A program made the translations under genes and the position numbers. 64,000 nt of DNA, from assembly GCF_015712165.1 (NCBI RefSeq), contig NZ_JADPZX010000001.1:3799001-3863000 (forward strand), in the 5' to 3' direction. Below are positions 9,432 to 17,919 of the stretch, piece by piece. Origin of the DNA: Streptomyces spinoverrucosus (GTDB lineage: Bacteria > Actinomycetota > Actinomycetes > Streptomycetales > Streptomycetaceae). The notes below the pieces were generated by a model. It made no database searches, was not told the DNA's origin, and saw nothing but the letters and a program-made list of their open reading frames with translations. Each line of letters starts with the position of its first letter. Position 1 is the first letter of the stretch.

Positions 9432-9473
9432 GGGCACCCGGCGGGAGACGCTTCAACGGCGCGCCGGGTGCCC
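9432..9473 (+). terminator. Terminator of acs
   Basis: Perfect 12-bp arms GGGCACCCGGCG and CGCCGGGTGCCC with an 18-nt loop, followed by CTTTC, 14 bp beyond the acs stop. Confidence 0.8.
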
Positions 9474-9516
9474 CTTTCATCCGTAACGTGAAGATCACCG
9501 AGACGGCCCAGCGCAT

Positions 9517-9531
9517 CTTAGGTAAGCTAAG
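9517..9531. promoter_or_regulatory. Iron-box-like dyad upstream of nhaA
   Basis: CTTAGGTAAGCTAAG is a 15-bp imperfect palindrome (CTTAG/CTAAG arms) about 95 bp before the nhaA start. It resembles one half of the actinobacterial DmdR/IdeR iron box TTAGGTTAGGCTAACCTAA, but the full 19-bp consensus is not met. Confidence 0.2.
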
Positions 9532-9623
9532 GAACGCGTCAACAACGCGACAATGATCCGAGGGTGCGCCGGGAAGTCTGGTCGGCATGTCATTTGTGCT
9601 GCCCACAGCCCGGAGGTCTTCCC

Positions 9624-11045
9624 GTGACCATGCCCCGCCCCGCCCGCAAGGCCTTCGCCCGCCTGTCCCTGCCCGAGCGGACCTTCGTCGCGGACGCGCT
9701 GCGCACCGAGACGGTCGGCGGTGTGCTGCTGCTCGTCGCCGCGGTCGTCGCGCTGATCTGGGCGAACATACCCGCGTTGCGCGACAGCTACGAGAGCGTC
9801 TCGCACTTCCACATCGGCCCCGCCGCCCTCGGCCTCGACCTGTCCATCGCGCACTGGGCCGCGGACGGGCTGCTCGCGATCTTCTTCTTCGTCGCCGGTA
9901 TCGAGCTCAAGCGTGAGCTGGTCGCCGGCGATCTGCGCGACCCCAAGGCGGCCGTCCTGCCGGTGGTCGCCGCGCTGTGCGGCATGGCCGTCCCGGCACT
10001 GGTCTACACCCTCACCAACGGCATCGGCGGCGGCTCCCTCGCGGGCTGGGCCGTGCCCACCGCCACGGACATCGCCTTCGCGCTCGCCGTGCTCGCGGTC
10101 ATCGGTACGTCGCTGCCGAGCGCCCTGCGCGCCTTCCTGCTGACGCTCGCCGTCGTGGACGACCTGTTCGCGATCCTGATCATCGCGATCTTCTTCACCA
10201 GCTCGATCAACTTCGCGGCGCTGGGCGGCGCTCTCGTCGGCCTCGGCGTCTTCTGGCTGCTGCTGCGCAAGGGCGTACGCGGCTGGTACATCTACGTCCC
10301 GCTGGCCCTGGTGATCTGGGCGCTGATGTACAACAGCGGCGTGCACGCGACCATCGCCGGCGTCGCCATGGGCCTGATGCTGCGTTGCACCACCCACAAG
10401 GACGAGGAGCACTCCCCCGGCGAGCACATCGAGCACCTCGTGCGCCCCCTGTCCGCGGGCCTCGCCGTACCGCTGTTCGCCCTGTTCAGCGCGGGCGTCG
10501 CGGTCTCCGGCGGCATGCTGGGGGACGTGTTCAGCAGGCCGGAGACGCTGGGCGTGGTCCTCGGTCTCGTCGTCGGCAAGACGATCGGCATCTTCGGCGG
10601 CACCTGGCTGACCGCCCGCTTCACCCGGGCCTCGCTCAGCGACGACCTCGCCTGGCCGGACGTCTTCGCCGTCGCCTCGCTCGCCGGCATCGGCTTCACC
10701 GTCTCGCTGCTCATCGGCGAACTGGCCTTCGAGGGCGACGCGGTCCTGACCGACGAGATCAAGGCCGCCGTACTGACCGGCTCGCTGATAGCGGCGCTGA
10801 TCGCGACGGTGCTGCTGAAGATCCGGAACGCCAAGTACCGCAGTCTCTGCGAGGCCGAGGAGCGCGACGAGGACCTCGACGGCATCCCGGACATCTACGA
10901 GGAGCACGACCCGGCGTACCACCTGCGGATGGCGGAGATCTACGACCGGAAGGCCGCCGAGCACCGCCGGATCGCCGAAGTCAGGGCCGCCGAGCTTGCC
11001 GAAGTGGGCGGCGGGGCAGGCGATGAGGGCGACGGTCCGGCATGA
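9624..11045 (+). CDS. nhaA: Na+/H+ antiporter NhaA
   Basis: Integral membrane protein of 473 residues, exchanging Na+ (Li+) for protons. The NhaA signatures are visible: FFFVAGIELKRE, WAVPTATDIAFALAV, and the paired aspartates in LAVVDDLFAIL, which are the ion-binding carboxylates. About a dozen hydrophobic segments follow. The last 65 residues form a charged cytosolic tail ending in Glu/Ala/Gly-rich sequence. Start GTG 9624 is preceded by CGGAGG at a good distance; ATG 9630 is also possible. The next genes follow closely on the same strand, but no functional link is evident. Confidence 0.92.
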   Translation: MTMPRPARKAFARLSLPERTFVADALRTETVGGVLLLVAAVVALIWANIPALRDSYESVSHFHIGPAALGLDLSIAHWAADGLLAIFFFVAGIELKRELVAGDLRDPKAAVLPVVAALCGMAVPALVYTLTNGIGGGSLAGWAVPTATDIAFALAVLAVIGTSLPSALRAFLLTLAVVDDLFAILIIAIFFTSSINFAALGGALVGLGVFWLLLRKGVRGWYIYVPLALVIWALMYNSGVHATIAGVAMGLMLRCTTHKDEEHSPGEHIEHLVRPLSAGLAVPLFALFSAGVAVSGGMLGDVFSRPETLGVVLGLVVGKTIGIFGGTWLTARFTRASLSDDLAWPDVFAVASLAGIGFTVSLLIGELAFEGDAVLTDEIKAAVLTGSLIAALIATVLLKIRNAKYRSLCEAEERDEDLDGIPDIYEEHDPAYHLRMAEIYDRKAAEHRRIAEVRAAELAEVGGGAGDEGDGPA

Positions 11046-11134
11046 TCTGACGAGACGGTACAAAAGACGGGACCGTGCGCAGTCAGGCACAGACGGACCC
11101 CGTACGCAGAAGTAAGCAGAAGAGGGAGACCGCG

Positions 11135-11641
11135 ATGAGCGCACCCGACGGCAGCCCGGTCGGCGCCGAACGCAGCATCGGCCAGCTGTTCGCCTCCGCG
11201 ACGGCCGAGATGTCGGCGCTGGTGCACGACGAGATCGCGCTGGCCAAGGCCCAGCTGAGGCAGGACGTCAAGCGCGGTGCGACGAGCGGCGGCGCGTTCA
11301 TGGCGGCCGGCGGGCTGCTGCTGTTCTCCCTGCCGATGCTCAACTTCGCTCTGGCGTACGGCATCCGGACCTGGAGCGGGTGGAACCTCGCGATCTGCTT
11401 TCTGCTGTCCTTCGCGGCGAACGTCCTGATCGCCCTCGTCCTGGCGCTGATCGGCCTGGTGTTCGCGAAGAAGGCCAAGAAGAGCAAGGGCCCGCAGAAG
11501 GTGGCCGCGTCGATGAAGGAGTCGGCGGGCGTGCTGCAGAAGGCCAAGCCGCACCCGCGTCCCGCGCGGCCGGAGCTGCCCGAGCTTCCCCGGGACCGCG
11601 CGCCCGAGGCCATCGAGGCTGTGGCACGCTCGTCGTCATGA
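11135..11641 (+). CDS. Actinobacterial holin-X-like membrane protein
   Basis: Predicted 168-residue protein with two central transmembrane segments (residues about 50-75 and 85-110) flanked by charged regions. The pattern GQLFASATAEMSALVHDEIALAKAQL is typical of the phage_holin_3_6 (actinobacterial holin-X) family. In Streptomyces these are chromosomal housekeeping membrane proteins of unknown role; no phage genes are near. The ATG at 11135 has an AGAGGGAGAC ribosome site. Its stop overlaps the next gene start as ATGA, so the two genes are probably translationally coupled. Confidence 0.8.
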   Translation: MSAPDGSPVGAERSIGQLFASATAEMSALVHDEIALAKAQLRQDVKRGATSGGAFMAAGGLLLFSLPMLNFALAYGIRTWSGWNLAICFLLSFAANVLIALVLALIGLVFAKKAKKSKGPQKVAASMKESAGVLQKAKPHPRPARPELPELPRDRAPEAIEAVARSSS

Positions 11642-12576
11642 CGGAACCCGACACCCCTTCGGCGCAGCCCGCCTCGGTCATCCGGCCCGACGGCCCCTGG
11701 ACGCACCGGGACGTGGCGGCGAACGGCGCGCGCTTTCACATCGCGGAGCTGGGCGACGGACCGCTGGTGATGCTGGTGCACGGCTTCCCGCAGTTCTGGT
11801 GGGCCTGGCGGCACCAGCTGGTCGCGCTCGCCGACGCCGGGTTCCGGGCCGTCGCCATGGACCTCAGGGGTGTCGGCGGCAGCGACCGCACGCCTCGGGG
11901 GTACGACCCGGCCAACCTCGCCCTCGACATCACCGGCGTGGTCCGCTCACTCGGTGAGCCGGACGCCGCGCTGGTCGGGCATGACCTCGGCGGCTATCTG
12001 GCGTGGACGGCGGCCGTGATGCGGCCGAAGCTGGTACGCCGTCTGGTGGTCGCGTCGATGCCGCATCCCCGGCGCTGGCGCTCGGCGATGCTCTCCGACG
12101 TGCGGCAGACGGCGGCGAGTTCGTACATCTGGGGGTTCCAGCGGCCGTGGATCCCGGAGCGGCAGCTCGTCGCGGACGACGGGGCGCTGGTGGGCCGGCT
12201 GATCCGGGACTGGTCCGGGCCGCGACTGCCGGAGGACGAGGCGGTGGCGGCGTACCGGCGCGCGATGTGCATCCCGTCGACGGCGCACTGCTCCATCGAG
12301 CCGTACCGCTGGCTGGTCCGCTCCCTGGCCCGCCCCGACGGCATCCAGTTCAACCGCCGGATGAAGCGCCCCGTCCGCGTGCCGACCCTGCATCTGCACG
12401 GCTCCCTCGATCCCGTGACGCGCACCCGCAGCGCGGCCGGCTCCGGCGAGTACGTCGAAGCCCCGTACCGCTGGCGGCTGTTCGACGGCCTCGGCCACTT
12501 CCCGCACGAGGAGGACCCGGCGGCGTTCTCCAACGAGCTGATCGGCTGGCTGAAGGACCCCGAACCGGACCGCTGA
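11638..12576 (+). CDS. Alpha/beta-fold hydrolase
   Basis: A 312-residue enzyme of the epoxide-hydrolase/haloalkane-dehalogenase branch. The oxyanion motif HGFPQFWW is near residue 42. The nucleophile elbow GHDLGG near residue 112 has Asp as predicted nucleophile, and the C-terminal His lies in FDGLGHFPHEE. An Asp nucleophile and the HGFP motif favour epoxide or halide-carbon hydrolysis over ester cleavage. The substrate is unknown. The gene overlaps the holin-like gene by 4 nt. Confidence 0.85.
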   Translation: MTEPDTPSAQPASVIRPDGPWTHRDVAANGARFHIAELGDGPLVMLVHGFPQFWWAWRHQLVALADAGFRAVAMDLRGVGGSDRTPRGYDPANLALDITGVVRSLGEPDAALVGHDLGGYLAWTAAVMRPKLVRRLVVASMPHPRRWRSAMLSDVRQTAASSYIWGFQRPWIPERQLVADDGALVGRLIRDWSGPRLPEDEAVAAYRRAMCIPSTAHCSIEPYRWLVRSLARPDGIQFNRRMKRPVRVPTLHLHGSLDPVTRTRSAAGSGEYVEAPYRWRLFDGLGHFPHEEDPAAFSNELIGWLKDPEPDR

Positions 12577-12745
12577 ACTGGGCCGTCCGGCCGAAAGACC
12601 ATGGCCCTCGGCCGGTCGGCGAGCCGAAGCGCCCGCTATGCGGAGCAGTACGCCTGTACTACGAACTGCCAAATGCCTGGCGCATAGGCCAATTGGCGGC
12701 CTCGGAAGCGGTTATCGACCTTGGGGCGGGGGCACACGTCGGGGT

Positions 12746-12925
12746 ATGGGCTGGACGCACGACTACAGTGACGCAGCACGCACTCGCCGCTCGGGCAACA
12801 GCCCGGGCCCCCACCGCCGGGGCACCCAGCAACTGGCGGGCACGGACCCGAGGGTGGGCATCCCGCGCATTCTGCGCCGCCGGGCCCGCTGGGTCTCGGT
12901 ACGGCTGCGTCACCCGCGCGGGTGA
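12746..12925 (+). CDS. Small basic protein, unknown
   Basis: A 59-residue frame starting MGWTHDYSDAART and ending RRRARWVSVRLRHPRG. It is strongly basic, with an Arg-rich C-terminus and no membrane segment. Third codon positions are mostly G or C, as in real genes here. GGGGCGGGGG lies about 16 nt before the ATG and GGGG immediately before it, so the ribosome site is imperfect. The stop lies 10 bp from the convergent marP stop. The function is unknown; the charge suggests nucleic-acid or ribosome contact, which is a guess. Confidence 0.5.
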   Translation: MGWTHDYSDAARTRRSGNSPGPHRRGTQQLAGTDPRVGIPRILRRRARWVSVRLRHPRG

Positions 12926-12934
12926 CGCCCTCCA

Positions 12935-14134
12935 CTACAGCGCGCAGCTGTCGCTGCCCACCTGCTGGTTCGCCGTACGCCCCTTGGTGATGTCCTCGCG
13001 GATCTCGTCCACGGTCAGCGCGTACCCCGTCTCGGCGTCGTCGAGGGACTTCGCGAAGACGACCCCGTAGACCTCGCCCTCGGGCGTGAGCAGCGGGCCG
13101 CCGGAGTTGCCCTGGCGGACGGTCGCGTACAGCGAGTAGACATCGCGGCGGACGGTGTCCCGGTGGTAGATGTCCGGGCCGTTGGCGGTGATGCGCCCGC
13201 GCACGCGCGCGGCGCGCACGTCGTAGGCCCCGTTCTCCGGGAAGCCCGCGACGATCGCGCTGTCCCCGCTCGCCGCGTCGTCGTCGGCGAACCTCAGGGC
13301 GGGCGCGTCCAGATCGGGTACGTCGAGTACGGCGATGTCGCGCTGCCAGTCGTACAGGACGACCGTCGCGTCGTACCGTCGGCCCTCCCCGCCTATCTGG
13401 ACGGTGGGTTCGTCGACGCCGCCCACCACGTGCGCGTTGGTCATGACGCGGCGCTCACCGAAGACGAACCCGGTGCCCTCCAAGACCTTGCCGCAGCTCT
13501 GGGCGGTGCCCATCACCTTGACGATGGAGCGCTGGGCGCGGGTGGCGACGGGGCTGTTGGCCAGGGCCGGGTCGGGCGGCTGTACGTCGGTGATGGGCTC
13601 GTTGGCGAACGGGCTGAAGACCTGCGGGAAACCGTTCTGCGCGAGCACCGAGGAGAAGTCCGCGAACCAGGTGTCGGCCTGCGCGGGCAGCGCGCGGGAG
13701 ACGCCGAGCAGCACCTTCGAGCTGCGCACCTCCTTGCCGAGCGTCGGCAGGGTGGTGCCGGCCAGCGCCGAGCCGATCAGCCACGCCACCAGCAGCATGG
13801 CGACGACGTTGACGAGGGCTCCGCCGGTGGCGTCCAGGGCGCGGGCCGGGGACCAGGTGATGTACCGGCGCAGCTTGTTGCCGAGATGGGTCGTCAGGGC
13901 CTGGCCGACCGAGGCGCAGACGATCACGACGACCACCGCGACGACGGCGGCGGTGGTGCTCACCTCCGCGTTGGCGGTCAGCGCGTCCCAGATGACGGGC
14001 AGTGAGTAGACGGCGACGAGGCCGCCGCCGAGGAAGCCGATCACCGACAGGATGCCGACGACGAAGCCCTGGCGGTAGCCCACGATCGCGAACCACACGG
14101 CGGCGACCAGCAACAGGATGTCCAGCACGTTCAC
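12935..14134 (-). CDS. MarP-type membrane serine protease
   Basis: A 399-residue membrane protease. Residues 1-125 form a CvpA/colicin-V-like domain with four hydrophobic segments. Residues about 195-390 form a chymotrypsin-fold periplasmic-side domain with triad H235 (TNAHVVGG), D266 (DWQRDIAVLD) and S344 (GNSGGP). Cysteines C214 and C397 could form the redox-sensitive disulphide known in mycobacterial MarP. The mycobacterial enzyme supports acid and oxidative stress survival by acting on cell-wall hydrolases; the target here is unknown. It lies downstream of the Nudix gene, 78 bp away on the same strand. Confidence 0.9.
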   Translation of the reverse strand: MNVLDILLLVAAVWFAIVGYRQGFVVGILSVIGFLGGGLVAVYSLPVIWDALTANAEVSTTAAVVAVVVVIVCASVGQALTTHLGNKLRRYITWSPARALDATGGALVNVVAMLLVAWLIGSALAGTTLPTLGKEVRSSKVLLGVSRALPAQADTWFADFSSVLAQNGFPQVFSPFANEPITDVQPPDPALANSPVATRAQRSIVKVMGTAQSCGKVLEGTGFVFGERRVMTNAHVVGGVDEPTVQIGGEGRRYDATVVLYDWQRDIAVLDVPDLDAPALRFADDDAASGDSAIVAGFPENGAYDVRAARVRGRITANGPDIYHRDTVRRDVYSLYATVRQGNSGGPLLTPEGEVYGVVFAKSLDDAETGYALTVDEIREDITKGRTANQQVGSDSCAL

Positions 14135-14212
14135 CGCTTCAAGCCTCGCCTCATCACTTCGCGATCACTCCTGGTCGGCCGTAGGCCCGGCCACAGCACG
14201 AGGGCCACCCTG

Positions 14213-14908
14213 TCATGACCGCCAGTCGAGCGGGACCTGCTTGTCGCGGTCCCACGGTCTCTCCCAGCCCGCGTAGTGCAGCAGGCGGTCGATGATTCCG
14301 GCTGTGAAGCCCCAGACAAGTGCCGATTCGACCAGAAATGCCGGACCTCGGTGACCGCTTGGGTGGACGGTGGTGGCGCGGTTGGCGGGGTTCGTGAGAT
14401 CCGCCACGGGGACCGTGAAGACCCTGGCCGTCTCGTTCGGGTCAACCACCCCCACGGGGCTGGGCTCCCGCCACCAGCCCAGCACCGACGTCACGACGAA
14501 GCCGCTGACCGGGATGTAGAGCTTGGGCAGCACGCCGAACAGCTGCACCCCGGACGGGTCCAGGCCGGTCTCCTCCTCGGCCTCGCGCAGAGCGGCCCGC
14601 AGGGGTCCGTCGGCGTGCGGGTCGCCGTCCTCGGGGTCGAGGGCACCGCCGGGGAACGAGGGCTGTCCGGCGTGCGAGCGCAGCGAGCTCGCCCGCTCCA
14701 TCAGCAGCAGCTCGGGGCCGCGCTCGCCCTCGCCGAACAGGATGAGTACGGCGGACTGGCGGCCGGCGCCGTCCTTCGGCGGCAGGAAGCGGCTCAGCTG
14801 GCGCGGCTGGACCGTCTCCACGGCGCGCACGACCGGGTCCAGCCAGTCGGGCAGCCCCTCCTTGCTGAGCACCACCGGGCCGCCCTGCGTCTCACTCGCT
14901 CGTGTCAT
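14213..14908 (-). CDS. Nudix hydrolase, CoA pyrophosphatase-like
   Basis: A 231-residue cytosolic protein. The Nudix box is recognisable as GGALDPEDGD...REAEEETGLD with the metal-binding REAEEE core, and an LLLMERASSLRSHAGQPSFPGG segment upstream matches the CoA-diphosphatase (YeaB/NudL) subgroup. Predicted to cleave CoA or related diphosphates. The ATG at 14908 follows GGGGGTGG. Probably co-transcribed with marP downstream. Confidence 0.85.
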   Translation of the reverse strand: MTRASETQGGPVVLSKEGLPDWLDPVVRAVETVQPRQLSRFLPPKDGAGRQSAVLILFGEGERGPELLLMERASSLRSHAGQPSFPGGALDPEDGDPHADGPLRAALREAEEETGLDPSGVQLFGVLPKLYIPVSGFVVTSVLGWWREPSPVGVVDPNETARVFTVPVADLTNPANRATTVHPSGHRGPAFLVESALVWGFTAGIIDRLLHYAGWERPWDRDKQVPLDWRS

Positions 14909-14990
14909 CGCCACCCCCGTCGTTTTGAAGCGTCCAACGCGGGACGGCACCGAGATCGTTCCGAGCGGGGCGAACGCGTCGTTGCTCCCG

Positions 14991-16313
14991 TCATCCGGCC
15001 CCCAGGGGCGGGGCCGGCCTGCCGCCCGCGTCCAAGTACGCCTGCGGGGGCTTCAGACGTTGGCCGGGGAAGCCGCCCTTCTCGTACTTGAGCAGCTTCC
15101 TCGCCTTCTCCGCGTCCGTCTCGCCCTCGCCGTACGCCGGGCAGAGCGGGGCGATGGGGCAGGCGCCGCAGGCGGGCTTGCGGGCGTGGCAGATGCGGCG
15201 GCCGTGCCAGATCACGTGGTGCGAGAGGTCCGTCCAGTCACTCTTGGGGAAGAGCGCGCCGACGGCGGCCTCGATCTTGTCGGGGTCGGTCTCGTCGGTC
15301 CACCGCCAGCGCCGGACGAGTCGCTGGAAGTGCGTGTCGACGGTGATGCCGGGCCGCCCGAAGGCGTTGCCGAGCACGACGAAGGCGGTCTTGCGGCCTA
15401 CGCCGGGCAGCTTGACGAGGTCCTCCAGCCGGCCAGGGACCTCGCCGCCGAAGTCCTCCGTGAGGGCTTTGGACAGCCCTATCACCGACTTGGTCTTGGC
15501 CCGGAAGAAGCCGCACGGCCGCAGGATCTCCTCGACCTCCTCGGGGTTGGCGGCGGCCAGGTCCTCAGGGGTCGGGTACTTGGCGAACAGGGCCGGGGTC
15601 GTCTGGTTGACGCGCAGGTCGGTGGTCTGGGCGGACAGGACCGTGGCGACCAGGAGCTGGAAGGGGTTGTCGAAGTCGAGCTCCGGGTGGGCGTACGGAT
15701 AGACCTCGGCGAGTTCGCGGTTGATCCGGCGGGCCCGGCGGACCAGGGCGGTGCGGGACTCGTCGCTCGGCGGCTGCGGGGTGACCGTCTTCGCGGGCGC
15801 GGCCTTCTTCACGGGGGCGGAGGCCTTCTTGGGCGCGACCGTGGGCTTCTTACGGGCGACGGTGGCCTTCTTGACGGGGCCGGCACTCCTGGCGGTGGCC
15901 TTCTTGGCGGGGGTCTTGTTGGCGGGAGCTTTCGCGCCAGCGGTCTTCTTGGCCGGGGCGTTGCCGGCGGGAGCCGTCTTCCCGGCACTCTTCTTGGCGG
16001 GGGCCTTACCGGTGGGCGCTTTCGCCCCAGCGGCCTTTCTGGCCGGGGCGTTGCCGGCGGGAGCCGTCTTCCCGGCACTCTTCTTGGCGGGGGCCTTGCC
16101 GGTGGGCGCCTTCTTCCCAGCGGTCTTCTTGGCCGCCGCCGACTTCGCAGGAGCGGCTTTCTTGGTGGCGGCACTCTTGGCCGGAACGGCCTCTTTCGCG
16201 GTGGCGGTCTTGGCGGCAGCCTTCTTCACTGGCGCCCGTTCAGTCGCTTTTGTCGCTTTCTCTCCGCCGTCGGAATCCTGTTCGCCCACAGCGGAATCTC
16301 GACGTACAACCAC
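14991..16313 (-). CDS. nth: Endonuclease III with histone-H1-like N-terminal tail
   Basis: A 440-residue base-excision DNA glycosylase/AP lyase. The catalytic domain starts near residue 190 and has the helix-hairpin-helix LPGVGRKTA with the catalytic Lys, the VDTH Asp, and four cluster cysteines spaced C-X6-C-X2-C-X5-C near the C-terminus. The first 185 residues are unusual, rich in Lys, Ala and Pro ([16 protein letters not shown] units), resembling the C-terminal tails of histone H1 and HupS. Part of the tail is a 30-residue tandem duplication. It probably adds non-specific DNA binding. The GTG at 16313 follows GGGGGG at about 8 nt; starts further inside would shorten the tail. Divergent from crp. 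Confidence 0.9.
   Translation of the reverse strand: MVVRRDSAVGEQDSDGGEKATKATERAPVKKAAAKTATAKEAVPAKSAATKKAAPAKSAAAKKTAGKKAPTGKAPAKKSAGKTAPAGNAPARKAAGAKAPTGKAPAKKSAGKTAPAGNAPAKKTAGAKAPANKTPAKKATARSAGPVKKATVARKKPTVAPKKASAPVKKAAPAKTVTPQPPSDESRTALVRRARRINRELAEVYPYAHPELDFDNPFQLLVATVLSAQTTDLRVNQTTPALFAKYPTPEDLAAANPEEVEEILRPCGFFRAKTKSVIGLSKALTEDFGGEVPGRLEDLVKLPGVGRKTAFVVLGNAFGRPGITVDTHFQRLVRRWRWTDETDPDKIEAAVGALFPKSDWTDLSHHVIWHGRRICHARKPACGACPIAPLCPAYGEGETDAEKARKLLKYEKGGFPGQRLKPPQAYLDAGGRPAPPLGAG
15951..16130 (-). repeat. 90-bp tandem repeat in the nth tail
   Basis: GGCCGGGGCG begins near-identical units at 15951 and 16041, giving a period of exactly 90 bp or 30 codons. Differences between copies are few and mostly synonymous or Lys/Arg exchanges, so the duplication looks recent. 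Confidence 0.85.
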
Positions 16314-16461
16314 CCGCGCAGCCCCCCTAGGCCTGTGCTCTCACTGGCATTTTGGACACCCGGCCAGCCTAAGCCCCGGCACCGACATCCGCCCCGGACC
16401 CCGAAGATCAGCGCCCAATTGGACCCCTGCCGCTTACCACGGCACGGCGGTGCGGCATCCT

Positions 16462-16475
16462 TGTGACAGATCACA
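16462..16475. promoter_or_regulatory. CRP-like dyad in the nth/crp divergent promoter
   Basis: TGTGACAGATCACA is a perfect inverted repeat (TGTGA/TCACA) with a 4-nt centre, about 92 bp before the crp start. The half-sites equal the CRP half-site, but the spacing is 2 bp shorter than the standard CRP site (6-nt centre), so autoregulation is possible rather than shown. Confidence 0.4.
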
Positions 16476-16566
16476 CTGTTTGGACCGTCCGGCAAAATGG
16501 GCACCAGGGTGCCTTGGTACACCGGGGGAACAAGATCCCCTGAGCAGGTCGACAAGGAGAGAACTC

Positions 16567-17241
16567 GTGGACGACGTTCTGCGGCGCAATCCGCTCTTCG
16601 CGGCGCTCGACGACGAGCAGGCCGCGGAGCTGCGCGCCTCCATGAGTGAGGTGACCCTCGCGCGCGGTGACTCCCTCTTCCACGAGGGCGACCCCGGCGA
16701 CCGGCTCTACGTGGTCACCGAGGGCAAGGTCAAGCTCCACCGCACGTCCCCCGACGGCCGCGAGAACATGCTGGCCGTGGTCGGCCCCAGCGAGCTCATC
16801 GGCGAGCTGTCGCTGTTCGACCCGGGCCCGCGCACGGCGACCGCCACGGCACTGACCGAGGTGAAGCTGCTCGGCCTCGGCCACGGCGACCTCCAGCCCT
16901 GGCTGAACGCCCGCCCCGAGGTGGCCACGGCGCTCCTGCGCGCCGTCGCGCGCCGACTGCGCAAGACCAACGACGCGATGTCCGACCTCGTCTTCTCGGA
17001 CGTCCCCGGCCGTGTCGCGCGCGCCCTGCTGGACCTGTCCCGCCGGTTCGGCGTGCAGTCCGAGGAAGGCATCCACGTCGTCCACGACCTCACCCAGGAG
17101 GAGCTGGCCCAGCTGGTCGGCGCGTCCCGCGAGACGGTCAACAAGGCGCTGGCCGACTTCGCCCAGCGCGGCTGGCTGCGGCTGGAGGCACGCGCGGTGA
17201 TCCTCCTGGACGTGGAGCGCCTCGCGAAGCGGTCGCGCTGA
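16567..17241 (+). CDS. crp: Crp/Fnr-family regulator Crp
   Basis: A 224-residue transcription factor. Residues about 10-125 form the cyclic-nucleotide-binding beta roll, with the phosphate-binding cassette IGELSLFDPGPRTATATA at 78-95. Residues 175-200 hold the winged helix-turn-helix with recognition helix SRETVNKALADF. It matches the Streptomyces Crp protein known to affect spore germination and antibiotic production. The GTG at 16567 follows AAGGAGAG and gives the family length. A long frame upstream of it is the antisense of nth, not an extension. Confidence 0.95.
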   Translation: MDDVLRRNPLFAALDDEQAAELRASMSEVTLARGDSLFHEGDPGDRLYVVTEGKVKLHRTSPDGRENMLAVVGPSELIGELSLFDPGPRTATATALTEVKLLGLGHGDLQPWLNARPEVATALLRAVARRLRKTNDAMSDLVFSDVPGRVARALLDLSRRFGVQSEEGIHVVHDLTQEELAQLVGASRETVNKALADFAQRGWLRLEARAVILLDVERLAKRSR

Positions 17242-17346
17242 CGCCGGGTCCGGGGTGCCCGAACGGCCTCGCCCTCGAACGCCGGACGGGCCGAGGGACA
17301 GGGACCGGCGCCGAGACGCCCGGGGAGTACGCGCGCGTGCACGGTC

Positions 17347-17826
17347 TCAAGGCGCCGACGCCCGGCTGAACGGACGCCGCCCAGGGGCATTTCCTCGTTC
17401 GCGTACCGCGATGCGGGCCAGCTTCGTCAGCATCATGCCGTTGCGGACCTTGACGACGTAGTCCACGGGCAGTCCGTGCATCCGGATGCCGGGGCCCCTC
17501 AAGGCGTGCCAGTCGAGGGTGAAGAGGGTGTTCTCGCCCCAGGGAAGCAGAGTCATGGCGATGCGGGCCGCGCCGAAGGGGGCTGCCTGCGCCTCCAGTT
17601 CGAGGCGGTGTTCGGGTTCGCAGATGCGGACGACGCAGGTGTCGTCGAGGGTGAGCGGGCCGGCGCCGACCCGGACCTTGAGGCGGGCACCCACTTCCGG
17701 CCAGTGCGGGTCCGCGGCGAGGACCCGCTGGGTTCCTGTCACCCACTCCCCGTAGCGACGGCCGTCGGAGAGCAGGCTCCAGACCTCGGGGGGCGAGGTG
17801 AGGATCAGACGGCGGTTCCGGGCCAC
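17347..17826 (-). CDS. SRPBCC-family protein
   Basis: A 159-residue protein with the START/polyketide-cyclase-like fold pattern: an N-terminal strand ARNRRLILTSPPEVWSLLSDGRRYGEW, beta strands, and a C-terminal amphipathic helix after LDWHALRGPGIRMHG. Such proteins bind hydrophobic ligands; none can be named here. The GTG at 17826 sits 10 nt after GGAAGGAG, while the earlier GTG at 17835 is too close to it. It is a single gene between crp and the MBL gene. Confidence 0.75.
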   Translation of the reverse strand: MARNRRLILTSPPEVWSLLSDGRRYGEWVTGTQRVLAADPHWPEVGARLKVRVGAGPLTLDDTCVVRICEPEHRLELEAQAAPFGAARIAMTLLPWGENTLFTLDWHALRGPGIRMHGLPVDYVVKVRNGMMLTKLARIAVRERGNAPGRRPFSRASAP

Positions 17827-17919
17827 GCCGACCACGCTCCTTCCGGAGGACGCGGGACATGTCCTCAAGGGTGAGCGTGTCGCGGCAGGGACGCACCTCG
17901 GCCCGACCACCGAGGGGTA

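Noticed and set aside
6937..9606. An 889-codon frame antisense to acs
   Set aside because: Low-complexity Asp/Val/Gly/Arg composition typical of antisense frames in GC-rich genes.
11135..11641. Holin-like gene as a sign of a prophage
   Set aside because: It is the chromosomal actinobacterial holin-X type, with no endolysin or phage structural genes nearby.
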